Below, piece by piece: positions 45,135 to 54,467 of a DNA stretch of 64,000 nucleotides. Within the stretch, counting starts at the first letter, position 1. Each line of letters begins with the position of its first letter. Source of the stretch: Hymenobacter telluris (GTDB taxonomy: Bacteria; Bacteroidota; Bacteroidia; Cytophagales; Hymenobacteraceae); assembly GCF_017313265.1 (NCBI RefSeq), contig NZ_JAFLQZ010000006.1, positions 62,001-126,000 on the forward strand, in the 5' to 3' direction. The translations under genes were made by a program, and so were the position numbers. Under the pieces are notes generated by a model that did no database searches, was not told where the DNA came from, and worked only from the letters and a program-made list of their open reading frames with translations.

Positions 45135-47654
45135 CTACGGCCCAACGTTCAACCGAAATTTCTTGCTGGTAGTACCCATTACCAGATGCACCATGTACGT
45201 TCCGGCCGGTAGCTTGCTGCTACTGATACCGTAGCTATACTGCGCACCGGCCGGCCCCTGCCCCGATGCTATGCGCTCCACTAACACGCCTTTATTGTTG
45301 TACAGGTGCACGGAATACCGCTCAGCTGCTGGCAGCGTGAAAGCCACTGTGGCTATTTTGGTGGCCGGATTGGGATAGATAGTGACTTCCGCTGCCGTTT
45401 CACCTGGGGTTGGCCGAGCGGCAGCAGTGGCTTGCGTCCGCGCCGAGGTGCTACGCACCGCCCCTGTAGCTGCGCGGGTAGCCGTGAGGGTGGCGGCGTT
45501 GAGTTTGGCAATATTGACCAGCCCCGTAGCCAGGTTGGCTGTAAAACTGTCGCCGCCGCTCACCGAAACGTTTTGCAGCCCACCCGCCGGAATCAGCAAC
45601 GAAGCATCCTGATACAAGCTGTACGAAGGCAGCGCCGACTTATCAATGGTCCAGGTCAGGGTGTTGCCACTCACGACCGGGGCGCTGATTGGGCATTTCT
45701 TCTTGACTTCTTCGTACTCGGCAAACTCCTGTAGGTTGGCAAACCAGACATTGTCGCCACCAACGTTGAGCGGGTGGTTTTGCACGTACGCGTAGAAAGC
45801 CGCCAGATTAGCGGTTTGGCTCTCCGGGAAGTGGTCGAATGCCGAAAGCATCACCCGCCGGCCGGCATTGTACTCGTCGGTAGCCAGCTGAAACTTCTCG
45901 TCAACCCAGGCCCTGGCCGGCGCGCCCCAATCCTGGTTCAGGAAGTAGCGGGTCAGAATCAGGATAGTTGGCGGATCATAGGGGACCGATACTTTATCCA
46001 AATACCGCACCTCACTGAAATGCCCATCGGCACTCTCGCCGTTGGAACCGTAGCCTTGCGAAATAACGGCCAGCTTTTTAGCATCGGCAATAGTGGCAGC
46101 CACAAAACCAGGGAAGCCCCCCGGTATTGTTACGGTACGCGGAATAAGGTCGAGCTTTTGCAAGAAAGTAGCATCGGCATCGGCTAGCTGGGTGGCCGGA
46201 TAATCGGGGCCATGGTTGGCAGAATGATTGGAAAAACCAATGGTACGCTGGGCCCGAAGCGGCTGTAGTTCCGCCCAAGTGGCATACGCCGCGTTAGGGG
46301 CACCGTCGCGGCCCGGCTGCCCGTTAATGAGCGTAGAAACGGCAAATGTGAAGCCGGGCCGCAAACTACGGCCGGTGCCATCGGTGTAGCTAATACCGGG
46401 GTACGTGACACCGTTGGCAGCAGTACCACCGTGGAGCACCTGCGGAATACAAGTAACATCCACCTTGCCTCCGTCGTCATCGGTAAGTTGCAGCCCAATC
46501 CGCTTGTTATACTTCAGCAGCGCATACGAAGCTGTACGTAGTGCAGGCAGCGTTGTGTAAGTAGCCGTGATGGTATACGTTGAAGACGTAGGCGGAGTGG
46601 TAGGCCCAGCCGTAACCGTAACGACCAAGGCCTGCCGGTTACTTTCGCAGCCATTCACCACCTGCGCCACATAGTACGTCACACTACCCACCGTGCTGGT
46701 TGGCGGCTGGAACGTAGCCGGCAGCGCCGTACCAGCACTAGGGCCATCATAGATACGCAGTGCTCCCCCAGCGGCCAATAATACGCTGCTGCTTAGCGGG
46801 GCCGGCGTTGCGCCTTGGGTGTAAGTCAGCGGGCTAGTCACGGCGGGAGGTGCCACGCTGTTAACTGTTACCGATATAGCCGTGCGGCCACTCTCGCAAC
46901 CATTCGCCACTTGGGCCACATAGTAGGTGCTGGTGCCCGCCGTGGTGGTAGCCGGTCGAAAATCGGGAATGGGGCTGCCTTGCGTAGCGCTCGGGTAAAT
47001 CAGCAGCGTGGCCCCCGCACTCAACGTAACGTGGCTGCTCAGAAGCGCCGCCGTGCTGCCCACGCAATACGCGCTGGGCGCCGTAACGCTGGGCGCCGGC
47101 AAGGTACAGGGCTGCACGCTGGTAGAGAGCACCTCAATGGCAGACACTTTCGGCACGCTGGCCTTGCCCGCAATAAAGGCCAGCGTCAGGGCACCATCCG
47201 TTACGCCGACCGTGAGCCGCTCCGTGGTGGCGGTCAGGGCGCCTACTTTGCGCGCAATGTCGTAGTTGGCCAGCACCTTCTTGCCCTCGGCATTCACATC
47301 AAAAACCCGCTGATTGTTTCGGGTGAAGGTAAGCTCAGCGAAATGCAGTACAACCGTGTACGACCCATTGGCTACCGGCAGAGCGTACGTAAAACTACCG
47401 GTACGCTCACTCTGGTACAGGGCTGGGTCGCTTGTCCCAGCAATACCAACGCCTGAAGCAGCACTGGCTGTGCTACCGCCCGAGAAGTACTGGTCGGCGC
47501 TGAAATTGCCGAGGGTGGTGGTAAGGGCCGCTCCTCCCGCATTCAAGCGGTAAACTGCACTTTGAGCAGCTACGGTCAGTGGAAATAATATACACAGCAC
47601 TAGCAAGAAAGCCCCAATAGCCTGCTTGCCCTGATCAGTAAACCTGGACAACAT
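45135..47654 (-). CDS. Secreted malectin / deacetylase-like protein with T9SS sorting domain
   Basis: An 839-aa protein. Signal peptide to ~30; malectin-type carbohydrate-binding domain (~33-178, AVYRLNAGG...); two repeats of a short Ig-like unit ending in TYYVAQVANGCES and TYYVAQVVNGCES (~190-350); a barrel (~370-660) that begins KRIGLQLTDDDGGK and contains FSNHSANHGPDYP, reminiscent of polysaccharide deacetylase motifs (Asp-Asp and His-x-x-x-His); and a C-terminal sorting domain starting TIYPNPATKIATVAF. It is probably exported through the type IX system to act on a surface or environmental glycan. The deacetylase assignment is tentative. Confidence 0.82.
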   Translation of the reverse strand: MLSRFTDQGKQAIGAFLLVLCILFPLTVAAQSAVYRLNAGGAALTTTLGNFSADQYFSGGSTASAASGVGIAGTSDPALYQSERTGSFTYALPVANGSYTVVLHFAELTFTRNNQRVFDVNAEGKKVLANYDIARKVGALTATTERLTVGVTDGALTLAFIAGKASVPKVSAIEVLSTSVQPCTLPAPSVTAPSAYCVGSTAALLSSHVTLSAGATLLIYPSATQGSPIPDFRPATTTAGTSTYYVAQVANGCESGRTAISVTVNSVAPPAVTSPLTYTQGATPAPLSSSVLLAAGGALRIYDGPSAGTALPATFQPPTSTVGSVTYYVAQVVNGCESNRQALVVTVTAGPTTPPTSSTYTITATYTTLPALRTASYALLKYNKRIGLQLTDDDGGKVDVTCIPQVLHGGTAANGVTYPGISYTDGTGRSLRPGFTFAVSTLINGQPGRDGAPNAAYATWAELQPLRAQRTIGFSNHSANHGPDYPATQLADADATFLQKLDLIPRTVTIPGGFPGFVAATIADAKKLAVISQGYGSNGESADGHFSEVRYLDKVSVPYDPPTILILTRYFLNQDWGAPARAWVDEKFQLATDEYNAGRRVMLSAFDHFPESQTANLAAFYAYVQNHPLNVGGDNVWFANLQEFAEYEEVKKKCPISAPVVSGNTLTWTIDKSALPSYSLYQDASLLIPAGGLQNVSVSGGDSFTANLATGLVNIAKLNAATLTATRAATGAVRSTSARTQATAAARPTPGETAAEVTIYPNPATKIATVAFTLPAAERYSVHLYNNKGVLVERIASGQGPAGAQYSYGISSSKLPAGTYMVHLVMGTTSKKFRLNVGP

Positions 47655-47963
47655 TAGGTGGTACTAAATAAGTAGAAAACGAGTAGGAAATAGCCTCATC
47701 CAGCCTTGTATCCTTTCCGCATACGGAGCAGACACAAAGACTTTCCAGCAGGAATGTATTATACTTTGCTTAAATCTTGAATTATAATACAAATATTTAT
47801 TTATATATCAATAAAACAGGTGAAATCCTTACAAAGGACTCAGAAAATCAACACGATACCTATTGCTTTCACACTGTAAAGCTGGTATCTTTTAGAAGGG
47901 TAAACGAAGAACAGAGGCGGCCGACTTACTCTACCCGCCGGCTGTCCTACCAGCCCTTATACT
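47655..47963. other. Divergent AT-rich intergenic region
   Basis: About 310 bases between the malectin protein gene and the L,D-transpeptidase gene, which point away from each other. Both promoters must be here. I see only near matches to -7 boxes (for example ATACTTTG near 47762) and no stable hairpin. Confidence 0.5.
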
Positions 47964-49427
47964 ATGGAACGGTTGAGCAGCAACGTTTGGACAGTGCTCC
48001 TTTGGCTAGCTGTTACGGGCGGCGTACTTTCTTTGGGTAGCGCGCAAGCCCACGCCGGCCCTCCCCAACCCAAACCGGCTCCGGTTGCAGCCCTGTCACT
48101 ACGCACAGCGCTCGACACGGTAGCGCTGGGTTCGGCGGCCACCTATACGCAGCTTGGATTGCAGGCCGGCCCCGCCGTACAACAGTTTTACTCCCAGCGC
48201 GACTTCACGCCCGCCTGGACACACGCCGACTCGGCTGGTTGGAACCACAACGCCCGGCAGGCGTTGGCACTGCTGCGGTGCGCCCCCGAATACGGCCTCG
48301 ATCCGGCCACCTATTCCTGGTCTATCCTGTCAGCCCTCCCCGACTCGCTGCACTATCTCGCCGCAAAAACTGCTACGCTCGCTGGGTATGAGCTGCGCCT
48401 CACCGATGCCCTCCTCCGGTTTGCCACGCATTTGCGTTACGGCCGTCTGCATCCCCTCACGCTAACTCCTATTGTTCTCACCCAGCCCCAAACCCAGGAA
48501 GCCGTGGATGGGTTGCGGCAAGCCCTGGCCAGTCCCGAACTAACTACTGCTTTTCTGAGCTGCCAGCCAACCAGCCGGGCGTACTGCCAGTTGCAGCAGG
48601 CCTGGAGCGCCACCCTGCGTCAGCACCCCGATTCATTGCACCCTACTACCGGCAACGCCGCCGACTTCCGGCGGGTCGCGCTTAATCTGGAGCGTTTACG
48701 CTGGGACTTGCAACGCCCCGACTCCGGCGACTATGCACTGGTTAATATTGCTGCCTACCAGCTGCAACTCATCCGGAACGGGCAGGTGGTGCAAAGTCAC
48801 CGGATAGTAGTAGGCAAACCCGATACCCCCACTCCCACCCTCGACAGCCGCATTACCGTCTTTGTCACCGCTCCCGAATGGCGGGTGCCCTACAGCATTG
48901 CTGTCAATGAGATGCTGCCAGAACTCCAGAACGACCCCGGTTTTCTGGCCGACAACAACTATTTCCTACTCGATTACCGCGGGCGACGGGTAAATCCTTG
49001 GCGCGTAAACTGGCAGCGCATCACCCCCCAAACGTTCCCTTACACCATTCGGCAAACGGCGGGTCGGCACAATGCGCTCGGCAACATTGTTTTCTACTTC
49101 ACTAATCAACATGGCATTTATGTGCATGACACTCCCGCCCGTGCCCTTTTTCGGGAACCTAAGCGGGCACGTAGCCACGGCTGTATCCGCATCGAGAAAC
49201 CACTGGAGCTGGCGGCGTTTCTGCTGAAGCGTGAGGGCCAGCAGGCTGCGCTGCCCGATATTCGCCGCAGCATTGCCACCCACGACCGGTGCCGCTATGA
49301 CCTAGCTGGGGGGTTACCTATTCGGATACGGTATTACACCTGTGAGGCACAAAACAACCACATTCGGTACTATGCCGATGTATATTGTCAGGATGAAGCC
49401 GTTGCCGCTGCGTTTTTCAAACCTTGA
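47964..49427 (+). CDS. L,D-transpeptidase, YcbB-like
   Basis: A 487-aa cell-envelope enzyme that makes 3-3 cross-links in peptidoglycan. N-terminal signal or anchor (~8-30); a helical scaffold region (~60-240, FYSQRDFTPAWTHADSAGWN); the YkuD domain (~250-440) with His in YVHDTPARALF and the catalytic SHGCIRIEKP (Ser404, His405, Cys407, Arg409). Length and the long scaffold match the YcbB/LdtD type. The last ~50 residues (YDLAGGLPIRIRYYTCEAQ and on) form the usual C-terminal strand pair. Single gene. Confidence 0.93.
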   Translation: MERLSSNVWTVLLWLAVTGGVLSLGSAQAHAGPPQPKPAPVAALSLRTALDTVALGSAATYTQLGLQAGPAVQQFYSQRDFTPAWTHADSAGWNHNARQALALLRCAPEYGLDPATYSWSILSALPDSLHYLAAKTATLAGYELRLTDALLRFATHLRYGRLHPLTLTPIVLTQPQTQEAVDGLRQALASPELTTAFLSCQPTSRAYCQLQQAWSATLRQHPDSLHPTTGNAADFRRVALNLERLRWDLQRPDSGDYALVNIAAYQLQLIRNGQVVQSHRIVVGKPDTPTPTLDSRITVFVTAPEWRVPYSIAVNEMLPELQNDPGFLADNNYFLLDYRGRRVNPWRVNWQRITPQTFPYTIRQTAGRHNALGNIVFYFTNQHGIYVHDTPARALFREPKRARSHGCIRIEKPLELAAFLLKREGQQAALPDIRRSIATHDRCRYDLAGGLPIRIRYYTCEAQNNHIRYYADVYCQDEAVAAAFFKP

Positions 49428-49516
49428 CAATCAGACGATTCCCTATTTATTAGGATAAAAGTTGCTGAATGGGTTTGAAAAACTCGTTTGCTAGCTTAGT
49501 TTTGCAGCATCAGCAC

Positions 49517-49589
<73 letters not shown>

Positions 49590-49600
49590 CTCAGCAATTT

Positions 49601-49638
49601 AATCCCCTTGTAAATCAATGATTTGCAAGGGGATTTTT
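49601..49638 (+). terminator. Terminator after tRNA-Thr
   Basis: AATCCCCTTGTAAATC (49601-49616) pairs with GATTTGCAAGGGGATT (49620-49635), 16 bp with one mismatch, then Ts to 49638. Confidence 0.9.
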
Positions 49639-49740
49639 CTTGGTGTGCTGGCTTGCCGGCCTGTACTTATGTTGCGGCAACCAACGCAACCCTCGATATT
49701 ATTTTCGCCTGTCAGGCACGGACAACTGTTTTTAGCGTCT

Positions 49741-49748
49741 TATTTTTG
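49741..49748 (+). promoter_or_regulatory. -7 box TATTTTTG
   Basis: An exact TAnnTTTG match 20 bases before the ATG at 49769. It is a likely promoter for the small frameshifted gene and the PAS gene behind it. A clear -33 TTG is not visible. Confidence 0.45.
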
Positions 49749-49768
49749 AGGTATACTTTTCTTGATTT

Positions 49769-50130
49769 ATGACCACTCCGGCCTTACTCGATGTTAACCT
49801 GCAGCAAGTGCCCGATCCTTATCTGGAAGGCCGGTGGCGCGTAGTCAACAAGGTTTTAAGCCGCGAAGACCCCACATCCCCCTTAGCCCAAGCCACGGAG
49901 GTCCACTTACAGCCGCAACTCCTACGGCTCGATGCCAATGGCCAGGCTACCAACGGTCAGTGGCGCGTGCAGCGCGATGCGCTGTTGAGTCGGCCCTACC
50001 TACTCCTGCACTTGGCGGGGCAGGAAATTTCGGCCCTGATCACGCGGCTGCGTTTTCCGCCGATGGGCACTTTCGCACCTTGACTTTGTATTTCCAGTCG
50101 GGCCTGGAGTTGTTTCTGGTCCAACCCTAA
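49769..50130 (+). pseudogene. Small unknown protein gene with apparent -1 frameshift
   Basis: The ATG frame runs to TGA at 50081-50083 (104 aa, ending PPMGTFAP). One extra T in the T4 run at 50053-50056 would instead give RLRFSADGHFRT followed by LTLYFQSGLELFLVQP and a stop at 50128-50130, ten bases before the next gene. That tail looks far more like a folded protein end, so I read this as a single-base deletion or a sequencing error. The protein (LLDVNLQQVPDPYLEGRWRVVNKVL, then beta-rich sequence) may be a small lipocalin-like barrel; no firm family. Confidence 0.6.
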
Positions 50131-50140
50131 TCGTTGTGTA

Positions 50141-51058
50141 ATGCCCACTGCTGACGCCAAATTCGAACGCCTCCAAACTGCTGTAGATGCCGCTGGTACC
50201 GGCACCTGGGACTTCAACCCGCTTACCGGCGAATTAATCTGGTCGGACCGCTGCAAAGAAATCTTCGGTTTTGCGCTGGATCAAGACGTAAGCTATGATC
50301 AGTTTCTGGAAGGCCTGCATCCCGATGACCGGGCCTTCACTCACGCGGCCGTTGAGCAGGCATTACGGCCGTCTGGTTCTGGTACCTATGCCATCGACTA
50401 CCGCACCCGGTGGCAAGACCCCGCCACGCCGCCCCGCTGGACCCACGCCACCGGCCGCGCCTTTTTCGATGCGGCCCGCACACAAGCCCAACGCTTCATC
50501 GGTACTATTACCGACATCACCGAGCAGAAAGCCAACCAGGACTTGCTACGCCAGCGTGAAACCGAATTGGCCACTCTAGCCAATAGCATTGCCCAACTTG
50601 CCTGGATTGCCGACAAGACGGGGGCCATTACCTGGTACAACCAGCGCTGGTACGACTATACTGGTACCACCGCGGCCCAGATGCTCGGTGATGGTTGGCA
50701 GCAGGTGCAGCACCCCGAGTACGTACACGGGGTTACCGAACGTCTACGCCAAGCCTTCGCCACGGGTACGGCCTGGGAAGACACGTTTCCGTTGCGCGGC
50801 AAGGACGGTCTTTACCGCTGGTTTTTGTCGCGGGCCGTGCCCGTGTACGGAGAACAAGGTCAGGTGGTCCGCTGGTTTGGCACCAATACCGACGTGACGG
50901 AGATGCGCCAGTTACAAGAGCAATTAACCCAGGCTTACGAAGACTTGGAAGTGAAAGTCACTTTTCGTACCCTGCAACTCGAACACGAAGTGCAACAATT
51001 GCGCGCCCAAATGGCTCCAGGTCTTTCAACAGCTACTATTCCATCCAAGGAGTCGTAA
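50141..51058 (+). CDS. PAS-domain protein without an output domain
   Basis: A 305-aa protein with two PAS/PAC units: ~8-128 (GTGTWDFNPLTGELIWSD ... FIGTITDITEQK) and ~140-260 (AITWYNQRWYDYTG ... WFGTNTDVTEMR), then a ~35-residue coiled coil (LQEQLTQAYEDLEVKVTFRT) of the kind that leads into histidine kinase domains, and a short tail. No HisKA or HATPase domain follows; a terminator comes next. Either it is a stand-alone sensor that docks onto another kinase or a truncated kinase. It lies ten bases after the frameshifted small gene. Confidence 0.85.
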   Translation: MPTADAKFERLQTAVDAAGTGTWDFNPLTGELIWSDRCKEIFGFALDQDVSYDQFLEGLHPDDRAFTHAAVEQALRPSGSGTYAIDYRTRWQDPATPPRWTHATGRAFFDAARTQAQRFIGTITDITEQKANQDLLRQRETELATLANSIAQLAWIADKTGAITWYNQRWYDYTGTTAAQMLGDGWQQVQHPEYVHGVTERLRQAFATGTAWEDTFPLRGKDGLYRWFLSRAVPVYGEQGQVVRWFGTNTDVTEMRQLQEQLTQAYEDLEVKVTFRTLQLEHEVQQLRAQMAPGLSTATIPSKES

Positions 51059-51159
51059 CCAACTGCCAACTTTATACGGCCTCTTTCTTGCCTAATGCAC
51101 AGGCTCTTTCTGGGAAGGGCTACTTTACCTTGATTCTCTCAACAAAGCTATTTTGCTAC

Positions 51160-51195
51160 GAAAAAGCCCCGGCCTGGGTAGGTCGGGGCTTTTTC
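51160..51195. terminator. Bidirectional terminator
   Basis: GAAAAAGCCCCG (51160-51171) pairs with CGGGGCTTTTTC (51184-51195) around 12 bases, with T runs on either strand. It ends the PAS gene and may also end the small minus-strand frame at 51197. Confidence 0.9.
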
Positions 51196-51196
51196 A

Positions 51197-51280
51197 TTAC
51201 TCCTGGTCGTCCTGCCACTCTTCCGACTGTACTTCTTCGAATTTAAACCACTGGTGCAGCCAGATCATAATGTATCTCAT
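51197..51280 (-). CDS. Putative 27-aa small protein
   Basis: A short frame encoding MRYIMIWLHQWFKFEEVQSE plus seven acidic/polar residues (an internal ATG at 51268 gives MIWLHQW...). It has an aromatic N-terminal half and an acidic C-terminal half. An exact TAnnTTTG box lies 36 bases upstream on the same strand and a terminator lies directly after the stop, so a promoter-ORF-terminator unit is visible. No homology can be claimed. Confidence 0.4.
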   Translation of the reverse strand: MRYIMIWLHQWFKFEEVQSEEWQDDQE

Positions 51281-51315
51281 CGATAACCACTCTTAAAGTT
51301 TTGAAATCATTCAAT

Positions 51316-51323
51316 CAAATATA
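51316..51323 (-). promoter_or_regulatory. -7 box TATATTTG on the minus strand
   Basis: An exact TAnnTTTG match reading toward the 27-aa frame at 51280. A -33 TTG is not clear in the AT-rich sequence. Confidence 0.4.
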
Positions 51324-51391
51324 AAACAATTAATATCACTAATTCTTGTTAATATGGCTTTATTGTAAAATATATTTCATTTACTCGTATC

Positions 51392-51805
51392 TTATATCTC
51401 ATGACTTGGTTTATCAGGCACTGCCCGTAACCAATTATAAGCTGATTCAATATCCTCGAATGTGTCTACTATCGGCCGCGTGGTATAGCCGACAACTTTA
51501 TTGATATCGGCACGAGCGGGCCAATCATGAGCCATAACCCAGGCAATAGCTATTACACCCTCATCGGCTAGCGCTTGGAAAAATTCCTGTCCAATCCACC
51601 GTACTACTTCACTCCAGCCGTCGAGTACTTGACTGCTGTCGTTTAGAATCTTGTTGCTCTTGGTCTGGCGTATCTTGTTTAAGATGGTTACGCACCCTGC
51701 CAACGACGATTCGTCGTCGTGTTCCCCGCGCCAGGTTACATACAGCCACTTAGTCACCATATCATACATGATGGTAATGCCGGGTTTTTCAAATAAGGTT
51801 TGCAT
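51392..51805 (-). CDS. SpoIIAA/STAS-like small protein, unknown function
   Basis: A 137-aa soluble protein. MYDMVTKWLYVTWRGEHDDES is a typical opening of stand-alone STAS-like proteins: strand, short loop, strand. It then has ILNDSSQVLDGW, EFFQALADEGVIAIAWVMAHD and a final helix IESAYNWL, an alternating beta-alpha pattern. I assign the fold from this pattern only. ATG 51805 is used. An AT-rich leader precedes it. Single gene. Confidence 0.7.
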   Translation of the reverse strand: MQTLFEKPGITIMYDMVTKWLYVTWRGEHDDESSLAGCVTILNKIRQTKSNKILNDSSQVLDGWSEVVRWIGQEFFQALADEGVIAIAWVMAHDWPARADINKVVGYTTRPIVDTFEDIESAYNWLRAVPDKPSHEI

Positions 51806-51893
51806 AGGGAGTGTGGTTAGTGGAACAGCAAGTACGCTTATATACACATTTTAATATACTTTTAACCGCGGTTACGTTGACGCAGCATATCAT

Positions 51894-51966
51894 ACCCAAA
51901 ATCAGGAACGCAGAACGGGCGTTTGGTGGAGTACCAAACGCCCGTTCTGCGTTCCTGATTTTGGGT
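51894..51966. terminator. 34-bp perfect hairpin, terminator
   Basis: Arms 51894-51927 and 51933-51966 are exact complements around the 5-base loop GGAGT. It follows the minus-strand DUF349 gene and precedes the start region of the STAS-like gene, so it separates two co-directional units. The length is far above what termination needs. Confidence 0.85.
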
Positions 51967-51972
51967 GCGAGC

Positions 51973-54396
51973 CTAGCTTCGAATAACTCGTAGCTGCTTT
52001 TTCAACGCTTCAATGCGGCCCTGGGCCTCGTCGATTCGGCCCTGGTACTCTTCCCGGAGCTGCGCCGCGTTTTTGGAGCGGGCGAAGAATTCCAGGTTGG
52101 TCTTCAAGGTTGAAATATCGTTTTCCAGCTCGTTGATTTCGCGGCGTAGCGCCTGCTCTTTCTTGTAGAGTTGCTGCTGCGAATCGGGGCTGGCTTTGAG
52201 GCGCTCCACTTGCAAGTTGAAGAGAAGCTCTGCCCGCTCCTGGTACGACAAGGCGGGCACGGTATCAAGGTACTTACCCATCAGGCCCTGGAACCGCTCG
52301 TCGGCGCGCTCGTTGCCGCCGCGGGGGTTGCCCTCCGTGGCTCCAGCGGCCTGCCACTCCTGCACGTGCTGCCGGAAACCGTCTAGGCTACCAGGGGCAT
52401 CGGGTGAAAGCGCAGCAATATCCGCGGCTAGTTGGTCGAGGTGGGCAGTCTGAGCCTGGCTGGCCTGCTGTACCTTTTCCTGGCGCTGCTTCACTTCCTG
52501 GTTTTTACGGTCGAAGAAAGCGTCGCAGGCGGTACGGAACCGGTTCCAGATTTTGTCGGACTGCTTTTCCGGCACCCGGCCGATGGTCTTCCAGTCCTTT
52601 TGCAGCCGAATTACCACTTCGCGGCCCTGCTCCCAATCGGGGTTGGCTAGGGCAGCTTCCGCCTGTTCAATCAACTCCAGCTTGCGCTTGAGGTTGCCGT
52701 TTTTCTCTTCATCAAGCGCCTTGAAGAACTGGTTTTTGTGCTGGAAAAAGCCTTTGTAAGCCCCCCAGAACTGCTTGTTCATGGCGTCGGCCTTGTCGCG
52801 GGGTACAAGGCCGGCGGCGTCCCACTCCTCTTTCAGCTTTTGCAGCTCGTCGGTTTTGGCGCGCCACTCGTTCACACGCTCCGTGTGAAAATCGCCGAAG
52901 GGGACCAACTGCTCCAGTAGGGCCGTTTTGCGGGTTAGGTTGGCATTTTCCTGGGTGGAGCGGACATCTAAAAACTCTTTCTTGCGGTTGTGCACTTGCT
53001 CGGAGGCTTGCAAGAACCGCTGCCACAGGGCTTCGCGCTGCTCGTTCGGAACGGGCCCGATGTGCTTCCATTCTTCGTGTAGCTGGCGCAGGTCGTTGAG
53101 AGCTTTGTTGATGCTCGACTGCTGGGCCAGCGCCTCGGCACGCACGATAAGCGCTTCTTTGGCTTCGAGGTTGCGGCGGCGGTCCAGCTCTTTCATCTCG
53201 AAGAACAACCCGCGGTTGTTGTAGAAGATGTCGAGCAGGGCGTGGTAGCTGTTCCACAACTCCTGGGTGTCTTTTTGCGGCACGGGGCCGGTGGCTTTCC
53301 AGTCGTTTTGCAGGGCCTTGATGCGGGCCGAGCTGTCCTTGGTTTCGGCCGACTCAACCAGCAACCGCAACTGGGACAGCAGGTGCTGCTTGTGCACCAG
53401 GTTGCGGGCGCGCTGCTCATCCTCGGCTTTGGCGTCGCGCACGCGGCTGTCGCGGAACTCCTGCATCAGCTTGGTCAGTTCCTGGTAGCCTGCGGGGCCG
53501 GTGTAGGTGAAGTCGTCGGGGGCATTGCCGGCTTCGGTGAACTGCTGACGAGCGGCGGCGCGGTCGGCTTTGCTGCCGGTTTCGTATTGGCGGTAGAGGT
53601 CGGTGATTTGCTTGCGGTTCTGGCGGGCATCGGGGCGGCGCAGGAGCTCCACCAGATGGGCGGTTTGCGCGGGCAAATCAAGCGTGGCGAAATCCACGCC
53701 CGGTGTTTCCGGCACAAACTCTTCTTCCTCGGCGCTGTGCTCGGTATCCGGCGCGGTATTCTCGGGCGTAGCCGGTGTTGGCGACGAGGTAGTCAGGTGC
53801 GCAATGCCTTCGGGGAAATCCTCGATTTCGGGCGCAGCGTGCAGCTCTTCTACCGGCAGGTTGGTGTCGGGCGTGGCTTCGGGGGTGCCTTGCGCGTCTA
53901 CAGCGGCTGAGCTGGCTGCGGCAGGCGTTTCCGCAGCTACCGCCGACGGCGACGCAGCTGGTTCCTCGGCAGGGGCAGCCGACGGCTCGGAGGGAGCCGC
54001 TCCGGCTTCTACCACCGTGGTAGGCTGCTGCTCAGTGGGCACCGCCGACTCCTGGGCGCTGGCTACTCCGGGGTTGTCCGGGCCGTAATGGTCTTCGGCG
54101 CGGGCCTGCGAGTCGGAAACGGCGGGGTCGTGGGGGGGCACCTGGGTTCCGGCAGAGCCTGGGGTTACGTCGGGCGCTACCGCCTCGGCGGGGGCTTCGG
54201 CCGTACCGGCACCGGCGGGCTGCCCGCTCGGAAGGTGGGTTTCGGTGGCGGGCTGCTCGATAATATCGGGCGTTGAGGCCTCCGCCGGGTCCTGCTTGGA
54301 GCGGATTTCAGTTAAACGACGCTCTAAAATGCTCATCGGTGATTCCGAATCCTCGTTAGTAGAGCTGGTGGGGGTGTTGTCGTTTTCGGGTAGCAT
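51973..54396 (-). CDS. DUF349 repeat protein
   Basis: An 807-aa, highly charged protein. Residues ~1-230 are acidic, Ala/Pro/Glu/Thr-rich and disordered. The rest is built of several DUF349 units, each with a Trp-containing helix pair: LQNDWKATGPVPQKDTQELW, LHEEWKHIGPVPNEQREALW, LKEEWDAAGLVPRDKADAMN, LQKDWKTIGRVPEKQSDKIW and a degenerate last one. A coiled coil closes the chain (EINELENDISTLKTNLEFF). ATG 54396 is used; the longer frame has no support. Such proteins are widespread in Bacteroidetes; no function is established to my knowledge. Confidence 0.92.
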   Translation of the reverse strand: MLPENDNTPTSSTNEDSESPMSILERRLTEIRSKQDPAEASTPDIIEQPATETHLPSGQPAGAGTAEAPAEAVAPDVTPGSAGTQVPPHDPAVSDSQARAEDHYGPDNPGVASAQESAVPTEQQPTTVVEAGAAPSEPSAAPAEEPAASPSAVAAETPAAASSAAVDAQGTPEATPDTNLPVEELHAAPEIEDFPEGIAHLTTSSPTPATPENTAPDTEHSAEEEEFVPETPGVDFATLDLPAQTAHLVELLRRPDARQNRKQITDLYRQYETGSKADRAAARQQFTEAGNAPDDFTYTGPAGYQELTKLMQEFRDSRVRDAKAEDEQRARNLVHKQHLLSQLRLLVESAETKDSSARIKALQNDWKATGPVPQKDTQELWNSYHALLDIFYNNRGLFFEMKELDRRRNLEAKEALIVRAEALAQQSSINKALNDLRQLHEEWKHIGPVPNEQREALWQRFLQASEQVHNRKKEFLDVRSTQENANLTRKTALLEQLVPFGDFHTERVNEWRAKTDELQKLKEEWDAAGLVPRDKADAMNKQFWGAYKGFFQHKNQFFKALDEEKNGNLKRKLELIEQAEAALANPDWEQGREVVIRLQKDWKTIGRVPEKQSDKIWNRFRTACDAFFDRKNQEVKQRQEKVQQASQAQTAHLDQLAADIAALSPDAPGSLDGFRQHVQEWQAAGATEGNPRGGNERADERFQGLMGKYLDTVPALSYQERAELLFNLQVERLKASPDSQQQLYKKEQALRREINELENDISTLKTNLEFFARSKNAAQLREEYQGRIDEAQGRIEALKKQLRVIRS

Positions 54397-54467
54397 ACAA
54401 TTCAGCGAAAAAGGCCCAACCGCGTCCCACAAAGGAACTAGCGGCGGGCGACGGGGAAGGAAGGGTA

